Source: CAYZJR01 sp964503045 (GTDB lineage: Bacteria > Cyanobacteriota > Vampirovibrionia > Obscuribacterales > Obscuribacteraceae). From it: DNA of 64,000 nucleotides. Of the stretch, positions 17,858-27,118 are shown one piece after another. Numbering within the stretch: the first letter of the stretch is position 1; each line of letters begins with the position of its first letter. The position numbers and the translations under genes were made by a program. The stretch is taken from positions 62,001-126,000 of the forward strand of contig CAZCZI010000015.1 of NCBI GenBank assembly GCA_964503045.1. Direction: 5' to 3'. The notes under the pieces were generated by a model. It was not told the DNA's origin, did no database searches, and saw nothing but the letters and a program-made list of their open reading frames with translations.

Positions 17858-17896
17858 ATTTTTCAGGAATTGCTGTTGTGATTCAATTTCCAGCGA

Positions 17897-20800
17897 CTAA
17901 TTAGGCTCGCCTATCAGCTGAAACGCTGCCCAATATCGCGGGTTGGCTCGAATCTTCTCGGCGCTTGTTGCAGTTGCTGCAGCATCAGCACCAGTCTTCT
18001 TCTCCATAAACAAGATGATCTTCACTTGGGCATCACGCAATGCTTTGGCACGTGATTGACCAGAGAGATACGCTCTATAGAAATGCTCCATCTGATACTC
18101 GGTCATAACATCATCAACGTTCCACTGGCTCACAACCACGGCCGGCGTACCGGCTATGATGAAGGCGCGAGACAAGCCGACCACACCGTCGCCGGTGATT
18201 TTGCCCTTACCGGTTTGACATGCCGAAAGAACCACGAGCTTGGCGTGAATGGGCGGCATCTGCAATATGTCTTTTACGGTCAACAGTCCATCGTCTTTGG
18301 CTTCCGGTGCCAATACCAAGGCAGAGTCCATCGGATGCTCTTGATCGATCAACCCGTGCGTCGCCAGGTGAATTACAGCGTGCGTGGGAGCTTCAGAGTT
18401 GAAAGCTTTCTTGGTAGCCTTCTCACCAATCTCTAGAGTGGAGTTGCCTGGTCCAAATAGCTCTGAGACTTTCTTCACCTCTTTTTCGGAATATGGCAAT
18501 GAACCTAAGAAAGCGATTTCTTTGGTTATTGGGTTACCAAAAGCAAGAAGATTGTTTTTGCTACCGACAGCGGCACTGATCTTCTGAGTCGCCCTCAAAA
18601 CGCCAATTGCAGGAACATAGGCAAGAGTGTGATCTTCAATCAGATACTTGTTTGCCGGAGAGATCAAAGCAGCAAATGGGACGGCAAAAAGATCCTTGTG
18701 CGGTACGAACGTCACGACTTCGTCCGGATTATTTGGAAGGTGTGCTTCGATTGGCTTAACCAGCAGGTTGTAGAGATCTTTGAGGGCAGCTTGGCGCGTC
18801 TTCTCTACTTGACGCATTTCGTCCATCGACTTCGGCGTCGTGGTGATCAATTTGTTTGCGTTTGCAATTTTCTTGCTCAACTCCTCAGAGTCAACCTTGG
18901 CCGGTTCAGCCATAATCGTCTGACCATCAGGCTTTACGACCCAGGTGTAGAGTTTGTCATTGACAGTAAAGTATTCAACGACACACGTTTTACTGCTTGC
19001 GACTAACGACTTAATTTCTTCCGTTGTCGGTGGAGTTGCATTGATAGGAGAGATCGCAGATGCTTCAATCGCCGATGTCGCACGCGGTAAAACCTCTACA
19101 GATCTAAATCCGCCCTCTCCGGGCAATGCCATAGCGATCATCGGTGGCTTGTCTTCGATCTTTTGAGCAGCCGGATCATCACCAAAAGTCGAGCTCACCA
19201 TTGCCACCGCCTTCGATGGCATCCTGCCGCGCGAGCGTCCTTCCAACAAATCGAGGAAGGCTCTGGCACGACCTTTCTCAGCCATCTCCAATGCAGCGTC
19301 GTATTGTTTGTTTGCGACCAGAATATCTATGAGATCAGAGAAGGAATCAGATCGAAGATCGAGACTGTACGTTTTAAACGCGTCTCGAGAGAGCTGACCT
19401 CTTTCCTTTTCGATCAAAGAAATTGCATCTCTAAAGTGGCGCTCTGCCGTGGGCAGGTCGTTTTGCGCTTTAGAAGCCTTGCCCAATCCTGTGGCAGAAT
19501 CCCAGCGAGCTTCCAAGTTGCCCACTTTTTCTGCGATCTTCTGAGCTTTCTCGTAATACTCTTGAGCACGTTGCGGTCTGTTCATCGACAGGTAGACCAG
19601 TCCAATCGCGCTGAGCACGCGACTTTGCTGGAGTGGATCATCCACTTCCTTGAAGGCGGACAACGCTTCTTCGTAGCTCTGAAGTGCATCGTCAGTCTTG
19701 CCTTGCATCATGCAATGCTGACCATAATTGTAGGTCAAATAGGCGTTGGAACGTTTGTTTCCGCCGGACTTGAGCAGATCTCTTGCCTGCTTGTAAAACT
19801 TGTCAAACAGCGCGCCTTGATAAGAGTCCAGGTATGCAACCGCAATACTGTTAAGACAGATTGCCTCGCCGGCGATGTCACCGACCTTCCTATATGCTTG
19901 CGCCGCTTCCATGTAATACTTGATGGCAGCCATGTTTTGACCGACGCTGCGGAAACACATGCCAATGTCTGCCAGCGTTTTTGCCTTTATGTCTTTGTCG
20001 AAAACTTTGTCTTGTTCACAAAGACGTAAGGCGTTAAACCACTTATTGAGGGCGGCTTCGTAGTTGCCTTGCAAGAACTCATCGTGCCCCTCAGACGACG
20101 TAGCCAACACACTGCGTGTCGTATCGCCAATTTTGAAAGCAGTCTCTGTAGCTTTGGAGTGCAGCTCTTTGGCTTTTTCGAAGTCGCCTAGCTCTGACAC
20201 AGCGGCGCCGTACTGAATGCAACAGTCAATGAGAGCAGTCTCTCCATGCTCTTCCTGACTCTCGAGGATAATATCGTAGGCCTCTTTCAAGATGTCTGTG
20301 GCTTCTTGTACCTTGTGCTGCGCGAGCAACAACGAGCCAATGCTGGTCAGCGCTCTGCCTTCGCGAATGCCGTCCATAAACGTTTCTTTGTAGTGCTTTG
20401 CCGCGCGCCGATAGTACTTGATTGCCTCGTCATACATTTCAAGATCGGCATAGCAACGTGCTGTTTCTGTAAGCACAGGTCCAGCATTGTCGGTGAAATA
20501 CTCATCAGAGGCTTGATCGGCTGCGTTGCCCTTCCCGTCAGTAACTTTGACTTTTCCTTGTACTTTCTCTTTGATCTTTGCGCCTTCAGCATCGATTATT
20601 CTATTGGCCTTGAGCAATACATCGAGAGCTGCTTTGTAGTCTTGTCTGCCTCTTGCGACCTGCGACAGGTTAACCAACGCCATTGCTTGGTTAAGCACCT
20701 GATTTTCTTTGACTGAAAAATCATATGCTTGTTGATAGAAGGTCTGTGCTTTCTCAAAGTTGTATTCTGCATACCAGCACTCACCGGTCAGTCGCAAACA

Positions 20801-21307
20801 CTCGAACTCGTATGTCTTCGAGCCAATGCTGCGAGCAAAAGCAAGAGCCTCATCACAGACGCTTCTTGCATCGTCGAACCGTCTTGCATTGACCAGTGTC
20901 ATAATCAAATGGTTGTACGCATTTGCAACGAGATCTGAGGCCTTTACGTCTTCTGCCTGTACGTTCATGCCTACTTGCTGAACATCCGCATCCTTGAGAG
21001 TCTTGCGAATAGCCAAGCACTCTCGAATAAGAATCTCACCGGCTTTGTAGTCGTGACGATCGACATAAGCCAAGCCAATTTCTTCAAGCAAGTCCGCTTC
21101 GTGGCTTCGCAACTTCTTTTGGCGAGCCAAAGCCAAGTCTGACTCCAGCTTAGGAAACTTGCCGGACGTAGTGAGTTCAGCAGTCGTCCTGGTCTCTGTC
21201 GCGCCTGAACCTGCGGACTCCGCATTGACACGCAGATTCTGAGATTGCAAAACCAATGTTGTTGCAAGCAAAACCGTGCACGCACAAGCTATGTGCTTTC
21301 GCGTCAT
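17897..21307 (-). CDS. Secreted TPR-repeat protein with C-terminal CHAT protease domain
   Basis: 1136 residues from ATG 21307, where a signal peptide begins (MTRKHIACACTVLLATTLVLQS). A long array of tetratricopeptide repeats (~residues 60-650) includes AYNHLIMTLVNARRFDDARSV, SEYFTDNAGPVL and YYEKAQKIAEKVGN units. A CHAT domain (~850-1130) follows, caspase-like, with catalytic His in VIHLATHGLID and Cys in VVLSACQTGKG, then the AGTPAVVVSQWNVDD block. TPR-CHAT proteins cleave partners in signalling, development or conflict. The export signal puts this one outside the cytoplasm. Upstream on the same strand are FecR-like, metalloprotease and kinase genes. Confidence 0.85.
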   Translation of the reverse strand: MTRKHIACACTVLLATTLVLQSQNLRVNAESAGSGATETRTTAELTTSGKFPKLESDLALARQKKLRSHEADLLEEIGLAYVDRHDYKAGEILIRECLAIRKTLKDADVQQVGMNVQAEDVKASDLVANAYNHLIMTLVNARRFDDARSVCDEALAFARSIGSKTYEFECLRLTGECWYAEYNFEKAQTFYQQAYDFSVKENQVLNQAMALVNLSQVARGRQDYKAALDVLLKANRIIDAEGAKIKEKVQGKVKVTDGKGNAADQASDEYFTDNAGPVLTETARCYADLEMYDEAIKYYRRAAKHYKETFMDGIREGRALTSIGSLLLAQHKVQEATDILKEAYDIILESQEEHGETALIDCCIQYGAAVSELGDFEKAKELHSKATETAFKIGDTTRSVLATSSEGHDEFLQGNYEAALNKWFNALRLCEQDKVFDKDIKAKTLADIGMCFRSVGQNMAAIKYYMEAAQAYRKVGDIAGEAICLNSIAVAYLDSYQGALFDKFYKQARDLLKSGGNKRSNAYLTYNYGQHCMMQGKTDDALQSYEEALSAFKEVDDPLQQSRVLSAIGLVYLSMNRPQRAQEYYEKAQKIAEKVGNLEARWDSATGLGKASKAQNDLPTAERHFRDAISLIEKERGQLSRDAFKTYSLDLRSDSFSDLIDILVANKQYDAALEMAEKGRARAFLDLLEGRSRGRMPSKAVAMVSSTFGDDPAAQKIEDKPPMIAMALPGEGGFRSVEVLPRATSAIEASAISPINATPPTTEEIKSLVASSKTCVVEYFTVNDKLYTWVVKPDGQTIMAEPAKVDSEELSKKIANANKLITTTPKSMDEMRQVEKTRQAALKDLYNLLVKPIEAHLPNNPDEVVTFVPHKDLFAVPFAALISPANKYLIEDHTLAYVPAIGVLRATQKISAAVGSKNNLLAFGNPITKEIAFLGSLPYSEKEVKKVSELFGPGNSTLEIGEKATKKAFNSEAPTHAVIHLATHGLIDQEHPMDSALVLAPEAKDDGLLTVKDILQMPPIHAKLVVLSACQTGKGKITGDGVVGLSRAFIIAGTPAVVVSQWNVDDVMTEYQMEHFYRAYLSGQSRAKALRDAQVKIILFMEKKTGADAAATATSAEKIRANPRYWAAFQLIGEPN

Positions 21308-21428
21308 TGATTGAAGTCCAGTCACGTCTTCACCTTCACTTTCTGGGAGGACAACCATGTACATTATTGCGCATGGTGTCTATTTTGGGGGTTGCGGTCT
21401 AGAACTGGATATTGCTCGAAATTACTAA

Positions 21429-22490
21429 CTAGTGCTGTTTTGCGGATTTATAACCGTGGGTTCCGTGCATGTAATTTAACACTGCAGCCATCTTTGACAT
21501 GTCACCGAGAATCTTTCTCTCTTTAGCACCCGATTGCTTGGACGCCAATTCAGCAATCAGATCGTGATTGTTGAGAGCGCTTTCAACAGAGAATTGGCAT
21601 ACTGCCATTTTGCCGTCGTTTACGACTTGGAAGTGGCGCCGCGCCAAGCCGTCTTGCGGTCTTAGATGCTCGTGGCTGAGGGTATCTTCACCAATGGATA
21701 CTTCGTATCCACAAGCAAATGCCATTGTTACTGGTGTGCTTTCAACAGGCGCCGTTACTTCCTTGCCGTTTATACGGGCGCTCACTGAGCTTTCAGCGGT
21801 CTTGATCAGAACATTTTTACCTAGTCCCGTTAGATTATTTACTCTAACAACACCATCTGTGTACGTCACAAGCACGTCGCTGTCAGCGTTTATGGCGATT
21901 TCACCAAGTGGTGTGTTGACGATTGCAACGCTGGATGGACGCCTTACCGAGACTAGAATCGAACCATTGCTGAGCTGGATGGAATGCGGCGATTGACGGT
22001 GGAAACCTTTGGGATCTGTGCCGCGCACGATAATCCATTCGCCCGAGCCTTTCAGGTCTTCGTCTTTCGGAAACAGGTCTGTAGGCACTAGCGAAACCCC
22101 AGCAACCGGCGACTTTGAAGCGTTTTCTTTATCTTGGAAGTCTATGCGAATGTTGGTGACGTCTGTAGGAACCAGAGGAGCAATGAAAGCTCCCTGAGTC
22201 GGAAGTGTCGGAGGTATGAAGAACGAGGGACCAGTCGGCGCTGTTTGAGTGGGTTGCGGAGCTGCCGGAGCCACGACCGGTGTCGACATTGCTGACGGTC
22301 CTGGTCCAGGACTCCACATTTGAGCGTGAGCAGGAGCAATCGCCAATTGAGAAAGAATGAAAGTCGCCGGCAAATAAAGATAGTAAGTGGTCTTGGAAAA
22401 GTCGATGTTCTTCGCCGCCGACTTTTTAGAACTGCTGCCCTGCCCAGTAAACCAAGACCAAAAATTGCTGACCATATTCGTGTTATCCAT
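21429..22490 (-). CDS. FecR-domain protein with N-terminal membrane segment
   Basis: 353 residues. One hydrophobic segment (YYLYLPATFILSQLAIAPAHA, ~residues 36-57) ends in a signal-peptidase-like AHA, after an unusually long polar start. A Pro/Thr-rich linker follows, then a FecR-like beta domain (~165-255): SPHSIQLSNGSILVSVRRPS, VNTPLGEIAINADSDVLV, DGVVRVNNLTG. FecR domains sense periplasmic signals and in classic systems control a sigma factor; no matching sigma gene is adjacent. The gap to the metalloprotease gene upstream is 84 bases and to the CHAT gene downstream 121 bases, so shared transcription is possible. Confidence 0.7.
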   Translation of the reverse strand: MDNTNMVSNFWSWFTGQGSSSKKSAAKNIDFSKTTYYLYLPATFILSQLAIAPAHAQMWSPGPGPSAMSTPVVAPAAPQPTQTAPTGPSFFIPPTLPTQGAFIAPLVPTDVTNIRIDFQDKENASKSPVAGVSLVPTDLFPKDEDLKGSGEWIIVRGTDPKGFHRQSPHSIQLSNGSILVSVRRPSSVAIVNTPLGEIAINADSDVLVTYTDGVVRVNNLTGLGKNVLIKTAESSVSARINGKEVTAPVESTPVTMAFACGYEVSIGEDTLSHEHLRPQDGLARRHFQVVNDGKMAVCQFSVESALNNHDLIAELASKQSGAKERKILGDMSKMAAVLNYMHGTHGYKSAKQH

Positions 22491-22574
22491 GCTGAGATGC
22501 GCCTTCTACGGGTCAGGTGCGGGTTTTTAGGAGGATCTAGGAGGGATTTGTCTCGAAGTTTCCTTCGGTTACTC

Positions 22575-23561
22575 TCACTTGAACGGATAAGCCTTTGACA
22601 TACCTTGCTTGTCGAGTTTGGTAAGCCCGCCATCAGACCTTGTGTAGCATGGGCTTTCTCTTCCGGCTTTGTAAAAGAACCATGGATGATGGTACCGCAT
22701 AATCGATTGCGGATCATCAGGACCGAGCTCGAATGCTGATGAGAACGGCATTCCCTTCATCTGTGCATCTACTTTGGATTTCGACCAAAAGTTTGGTGAG
22801 CCGGATGCCCATGTGTATATTCCAGGTCGATTTCCTTTCGCATCCGGCAAATAACATCCGTCATAGTCCTTTGTAGGCACGTATCCTGAATCATCGTCCC
22901 AGCGCATTTCTTTCTCGCAGTGAGCTGCCGGACGCTGATGTTCATGCTCGAACCCTAGGGCATGACCGAATTCATGCAACACAGTTGTGTAGAACTCATC
23001 GGGATCAAATCCCTTCAAACAGAGATTCATTGACTTTTGATTCGGTGGCTTCCGATCAGGGTCTTGGCAGTCCGTGCCAAGAGCCGACCAGTAGCCTGGA
23101 CCGTCAAATCCAATTCTGATGTCGGCTGCATAGTCTTTGTCTGTCACGTCCCAAGTTCGATACTGTTTGGTTTTCGGGTCGTATCCGAAATCGAATGAAA
23201 TGTTGCCGTAGTTTGTCCACTCGTCGGCAACCTGTGAAATAACGGCATGAACACTGGGAGTTCCACCTCTGAACGCCACTTTGATCGTATAACCGGAGGG
23301 CCACAATTTGGTTCTGTCGAAAATGAAGCGCGTGGTTATCTTGTTCCTGCTTTCGGGATCAGGCGCTTTCTCAAGCCTTTCTAGTATTTCAGGAGGATAC
23401 GTCTCCAATACATGAGAGCGAAAATCCTTTGTGTCATCAGGCGAATTCGAAACTACAGTTGGAGTAGCTTCAGCGGCGGCGACTCCGGCAGCCAGTGCTG
23501 TAATGCATGACAAAAACAGCGCAGTCAAAAATACAAACGACCTTGCAACCAGACGGATCAC
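22575..23561 (-). CDS. Secreted M12-like (metzincin) metalloprotease
   Basis: 328 residues. A signal peptide (FVFLTALFLSCITALAAGVAAAE) precedes a prosegment-like region. The catalytic domain has VLHEFGHALGFEHEHQRP near residues 193-210, the HExxHxxGxxHE zinc site of astacin-type enzymes, and SIMRYHHPWFF (~300) as the Met-turn. Eight or so cysteines suggest disulfides outside the cytoplasm. It starts with GTG at 23561, overlapping the kinase stop by four bases (GTGA), so the two are translationally coupled. The kinase may control its production or export; direct evidence is absent. Confidence 0.85.
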   Translation of the reverse strand: MIRLVARSFVFLTALFLSCITALAAGVAAAEATPTVVSNSPDDTKDFRSHVLETYPPEILERLEKAPDPESRNKITTRFIFDRTKLWPSGYTIKVAFRGGTPSVHAVISQVADEWTNYGNISFDFGYDPKTKQYRTWDVTDKDYAADIRIGFDGPGYWSALGTDCQDPDRKPPNQKSMNLCLKGFDPDEFYTTVLHEFGHALGFEHEHQRPAAHCEKEMRWDDDSGYVPTKDYDGCYLPDAKGNRPGIYTWASGSPNFWSKSKVDAQMKGMPFSSAFELGPDDPQSIMRYHHPWFFYKAGRESPCYTRSDGGLTKLDKQGMSKAYPFK

Positions 23562-24823
23562 CGTTCGGCAGCTCCCTCTTTGCGCTTCAATAAAACCTTG
23601 CTGAGTGCTTGTTCTACATCAAGTCTGAGTTCGGTTGCAGTTTGATATCGATCCTCCGGATTTTTGTGCAAGCACTTCACGACGATCTCGTCAAACGGTG
23701 TTGATTGCTTGTCTTCGCGGCACTCTGCCATCGGTGGTGGTTCTTCAAGCAAATGCTTCATCAGAATTGCTTCAGCACTTTCACCTTCAAAAGGCACTCT
23801 TCCTGTGAGCATTTCGAACATCATGATGCCCAGAGAGTAAATGTCCGTGCGAATATCGATGGGCTTGTCTTTCAACTGCTCCGGCGCAATGTATTCGGGC
23901 GTTCCCACCATACGACCGGTTTTGGTCAGTCGTTTTGAACCATGAACGAGGTTGGAGATTCCGAAGTCTACAATCTTTACCCAGTCGGGACGATCGGATT
24001 TGTCTTGCAGCAGCACGTTGTCCGGCTTCAAGTCGCGGTGAATGATCCCGATGCTATGGGCTTCTTGCAGTCCTCTGCAAATTTGAATCATGATATTAGC
24101 GGCGGTGGCAACTGGAAGAGCACCCTGGCGACCGATCTTGTCTGCCAACGCCTCGCCTTTGATGTACTCCATCACCAGATAAGGTTCTTTGTTGTTGATA
24201 GCGCCGACATCATAAACAGTGATGATGTTTGGGTGAGCAAGTTTGGCGGTGAGTTTGCATTCGCGCTCGAACCGTTCAACTGAATTGCGATTGGAAAGAA
24301 GCCAACCTTGCATGACTTTGATGACCACGGTACGATCCATCGCCTTGTGATATGCGCGATAGACAACCGCCATGCCGCCTTCGCCAAGCACTGACTGCAC
24401 CAGATATTTGCCTTCGATTGTCTTGCCAATCAAATTGGCATAGGCCGAGTCTTCTTCTTCCGGGTCTACAGCTTGATTTGCAGGTGGTGGTGGCTGCTGC
24501 TGTTGTTGCTGCTGTTGAGCCGCGGCTTGTACGGCGGCTTGCGGTGAGGTTTGCGCCGGAAGACTGTTGTGAGAAACGGTCGGGTTGTCCGATGAAACGG
24601 AAAGCAGTGCCGAGCGGTCATGAGCACAAAAACTGGCATAAGGAGGATAAATCTTTTTGCACAGCGGGCAAAGCTTGGCAGCACCGACAGAAGGCAGCGG
24701 GCCTGTGGGAGCCGCAATTGGCTTCAGGTTTGTGCCGTCAAAACCGCAAAAGCGGGCATCAGCGGGCAATACCCGACCACAGGTAGGACAGTTTATGGTT
24801 CTATCCGAAGCACCAGACGCCAT
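23558..24823 (-). CDS. Serine/threonine protein kinase with N-terminal double zinc ribbon
   Basis: 421 residues from ATG 24823. Two zinc-ribbon-like units open the protein (CPTCGRVLPADARFCGFDG and CPLCKKIYPPYASFCAHD), then a poly-Gln/Pro linker. A Hanks-type kinase spans ~145-410: glycine loop LGEGGMAVVYRAYH, Lys in VVIKVMQ, catalytic HRDLKPDNVLL, DFGIS and GTPEYIAPEQ. All catalytic residues are present. There is no transmembrane segment, so it is cytosolic, unlike PknB. The zinc ribbons may bind a ligand, nucleic acid or partner. It overlaps the downstream metalloprotease gene by four bases; a zinc-ribbon protein is encoded 85 bases upstream. Confidence 0.88.
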   Translation of the reverse strand: MASGASDRTINCPTCGRVLPADARFCGFDGTNLKPIAAPTGPLPSVGAAKLCPLCKKIYPPYASFCAHDRSALLSVSSDNPTVSHNSLPAQTSPQAAVQAAAQQQQQQQQPPPPANQAVDPEEEDSAYANLIGKTIEGKYLVQSVLGEGGMAVVYRAYHKAMDRTVVIKVMQGWLLSNRNSVERFERECKLTAKLAHPNIITVYDVGAINNKEPYLVMEYIKGEALADKIGRQGALPVATAANIMIQICRGLQEAHSIGIIHRDLKPDNVLLQDKSDRPDWVKIVDFGISNLVHGSKRLTKTGRMVGTPEYIAPEQLKDKPIDIRTDIYSLGIMMFEMLTGRVPFEGESAEAILMKHLLEEPPPMAECREDKQSTPFDEIVVKCLHKNPEDRYQTATELRLDVEQALSKVLLKRKEGAAER

Positions 24824-24907
24824 GTTGGAAACCAGTAAGTACCCACACACTCTAGATTAATGCAAAACATGCCCGTTTGCAGGCGAATTCAACCGAACTT
24901 TATCTCT

Positions 24908-25684
24908 TTAGTGCTCAAGGTTGACCGGAAGTTCTATTGGCTTGGGAAAACCAATCACTGTTGGGCGTCCTGGTTCAATCGTTATTGGAGTGAGCTCGAC
25001 TGCGCGGCATCCCGGAGCGGAAATTTTGACGCGGTAGTTTCTGTTGACTCTGTCAGGCAACGGCAGATTCACACCGGCTGTGTCTTTGGAGCATGGAGCC
25101 AGCTGCGAAAGAACGTACTTTGAAACACTCTTCGTATCATTTTCCGGCAGGATGAGATCTAAAGTGACATCGAGTCTGTTCAAAACTTTGGTGCGATCGT
25201 GCACCATTGGCGTCGCGTATAAAACGATGCCAGGCTTCCACACAGAGCTCATCAGCAATTTCACAACTTCCGATTCGCCCATGTTGACAGCAGCGAGAGC
25301 ACCAACAAGACCTCCGACAACGCAGCCGCCTAAGACTGTGGTAATACCGATGGTTTGTTTCGCATGTTGTTTCTTTTTGCTCTTAACGAGCGTGGTGCCT
25401 GCTTCTGCGCGGAGATCCCAGCTGAGATGCGAAATATTGGTCTGAGTCGAGGTTTGAAGCGTCTCAGCACCACAATGCACGCAAAACTTCAGGCTTAAGG
25501 GATCAAACTTGCCGCAGTTCTGGCACAAGCCGCCCGCTGACATCGTGCCTGTTCGCATCTTGTCAGCATCCGGCAATAGCGCCTTGCCGCAGTAGAGGCA
25601 AAACAACATCGTCGACTCATTCTGCCGCTCACATCCGGGGCAGTCAAGATAAACAGTTGCGTTGCTAGTGGTGGGCGAGTCCAT
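24908..25684 (-). CDS. Double zinc-ribbon membrane protein
   Basis: 258 residues from ATG 25684. The N-terminus has two zinc-ribbon-like pairs: CPGCERQNESTMLFCLYCG and CQNCGKFDPLSLKFCVHCG. A basic stretch (KSKKKQHAKQ) and one hydrophobic segment (IGITTVLGGCVVGGLVGALAAV, ~115-137) follow, placing the ribbons in the cytoplasm and the C-terminal ~120 residues in the periplasm. That part resembles no family I can name; its RVKISAPGCRAVELTPITIEPGRP segment is PEGA-like, a module common after kinases. The zinc-ribbon style matches the kinase encoded just downstream, suggesting one signalling unit. Confidence 0.6.
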   Translation of the reverse strand: MDSPTTSNATVYLDCPGCERQNESTMLFCLYCGKALLPDADKMRTGTMSAGGLCQNCGKFDPLSLKFCVHCGAETLQTSTQTNISHLSWDLRAEAGTTLVKSKKKQHAKQTIGITTVLGGCVVGGLVGALAAVNMGESEVVKLLMSSVWKPGIVLYATPMVHDRTKVLNRLDVTLDLILPENDTKSVSKYVLSQLAPCSKDTAGVNLPLPDRVNRNYRVKISAPGCRAVELTPITIEPGRPTVIGFPKPIELPVNLEH

Positions 25685-25793
25685 GTGACGATTGTAACCC
25701 AAGAATCAGAACGCCCCTAAAAATGGGTAACGGCCTAATAATGGATTTTGCCGCCAAGCTTTGTAGACAGCTTTAAATCGATGACAAATCAGC

Positions 25794-27020
25794 TTACAGC
25801 TGCGCCAGCTCGTCGTCCAAAGCTTTTACTTGCTCGGCGAGATCCCCGGCATCAAGCAATTGGAGAGCTTCATTGATTGCATCGACACCAGAGTCGGGGC
25901 TTTGGCTATGCGTTGCATATGCAGGTTGCAGTGCCAACTGTTGGAATGCGCTTCCAATCTCTTCAGCAGTGGCTGCTACAAAACCTTCGACGCGATTGCG
26001 TTGACGCTTGATTTCAGCGGCGAGGTCGACTGCGACTTTGTTTTTCACAAAGGTCTTCACTGCGTCAAGCGCAGACCCGCCGGCCATCACTTGATCGACA
26101 ATGCTTGCAACTTTTGATGCAGTCGCGCCTTGATACTGGCGAGACAACTGAGCGCGAGTCAACTTATCGAGCAAAGACTTGCGAAACTCAGGAGCATCAG
26201 GCTGTCCGCCCCATTGTTCACCGAGATTGCGCACATGCGATTTGATCTCTTCACGGCTCAATGCTGGGAATTTCGGTGCGACTTTGTTGACTAAGCGCTC
26301 GACGCGAGCCGACCAAATCGAGGTATCAACAAGGATTCGACGCATCGTTTGTGTCGACATGCTGTCACCAGCGTCGGTTGCAATCTCATCTCTGACTTGT
26401 ATGTTGTTGCAAATGGCAGTCACAATCTGCTTTTGACGAGCCATGATGAACTGATGTCTATTGGTGAGAAACTTAGAAAGATCAGATTTCTCAGGAGTAG
26501 ACGAAGACGAATTCAAGTTGATTTGCGGCTTTTGGCAGATATCACGCACTGCGGTGCCAATGTCGAAGCTGCCGCCATTTGAATTTTTCGGTTCTACTTG
26601 AACAATGTCGGAATTCTTGGCGTGTTCTTCGGCTGCAAGCCACATTCCAGAACTAACATGACCAATGACTTCACCGGATTCCGTTCCATTCATCGCCACA
26701 ACTAAAGTGCCTGAAGATAGATATGGGGTTCCAACCAAAGCTTTCGCAACGGTAACTGCACCGTCCGTGTCGATAGCGCGCACATCGATGCGTCTGCCAT
26801 TGACTACGATATCGTTGACGCCGACTGCTCTGACGAGCCCATCATGCTGGCTCAGACTATCGCTGAAATCAACAATCAGGTTGAGCTCCGGATCGAGCTC
26901 GTATATAGATTCCTCAACGACCGATCTGGCAAGCTCTTGCGCGACAGACTGTCCAGTAGCTCTAGCTCTAAGCTGAGCCAGTCTCGCCATCTCCGGTCTT
27001 ATCTCAATCTGCTTACCCAT
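25794..27020 (-). CDS. Hypothetical protein, soluble
   Basis: 408 residues from ATG 27020, preceded by GGAAGG at a long spacer. The N-terminal ~60 residues are helical (RPEMARLAQLRARATGQSVAQEL), then a beta-rich domain with TPYLSSGTLVVAMNGTESGEVIGHVSSGMWLAAEEHA (~95-150). The C-terminal half is helical with ALSREEIKSHVRNL and SRQYQGATASKVASIVDQVM, and ends in an acidic Leu/Asp helix that may be a coiled coil. No signal, membrane segment or catalytic motif. I do not recognise the family. It follows the sigma-like gene (27119) by 98 bases in the same direction and may be co-transcribed. Confidence 0.55.
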   Translation of the reverse strand: MGKQIEIRPEMARLAQLRARATGQSVAQELARSVVEESIYELDPELNLIVDFSDSLSQHDGLVRAVGVNDIVVNGRRIDVRAIDTDGAVTVAKALVGTPYLSSGTLVVAMNGTESGEVIGHVSSGMWLAAEEHAKNSDIVQVEPKNSNGGSFDIGTAVRDICQKPQINLNSSSSTPEKSDLSKFLTNRHQFIMARQKQIVTAICNNIQVRDEIATDAGDSMSTQTMRRILVDTSIWSARVERLVNKVAPKFPALSREEIKSHVRNLGEQWGGQPDAPEFRKSLLDKLTRAQLSRQYQGATASKVASIVDQVMAGGSALDAVKTFVKNKVAVDLAAEIKRQRNRVEGFVAATAEEIGSAFQQLALQPAYATHSQSPDSGVDAINEALQLLDAGDLAEQVKALDDELAQL

Positions 27021-27118
27021 AACCAAACCTTCCCTTATCCCTCAAAATCTAGGCCCAAAATTCCCAAAATAGGGGTGGACCATTTGCACACAATGTCTCT
27101 ACGGACCCCCTCAGAAAA

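Noticed and set aside
19163..20029. 288-codon plus-strand open frame inside the CHAT-TPR gene
   Set aside because: It is antisense to well-supported TPR coding sequence and has no recognisable domain.
24478..24560. Trinucleotide repeat in the kinase gene
   Set aside because: It encodes the poly-Gln/Pro linker of the kinase, in frame; no sign of a separate element.
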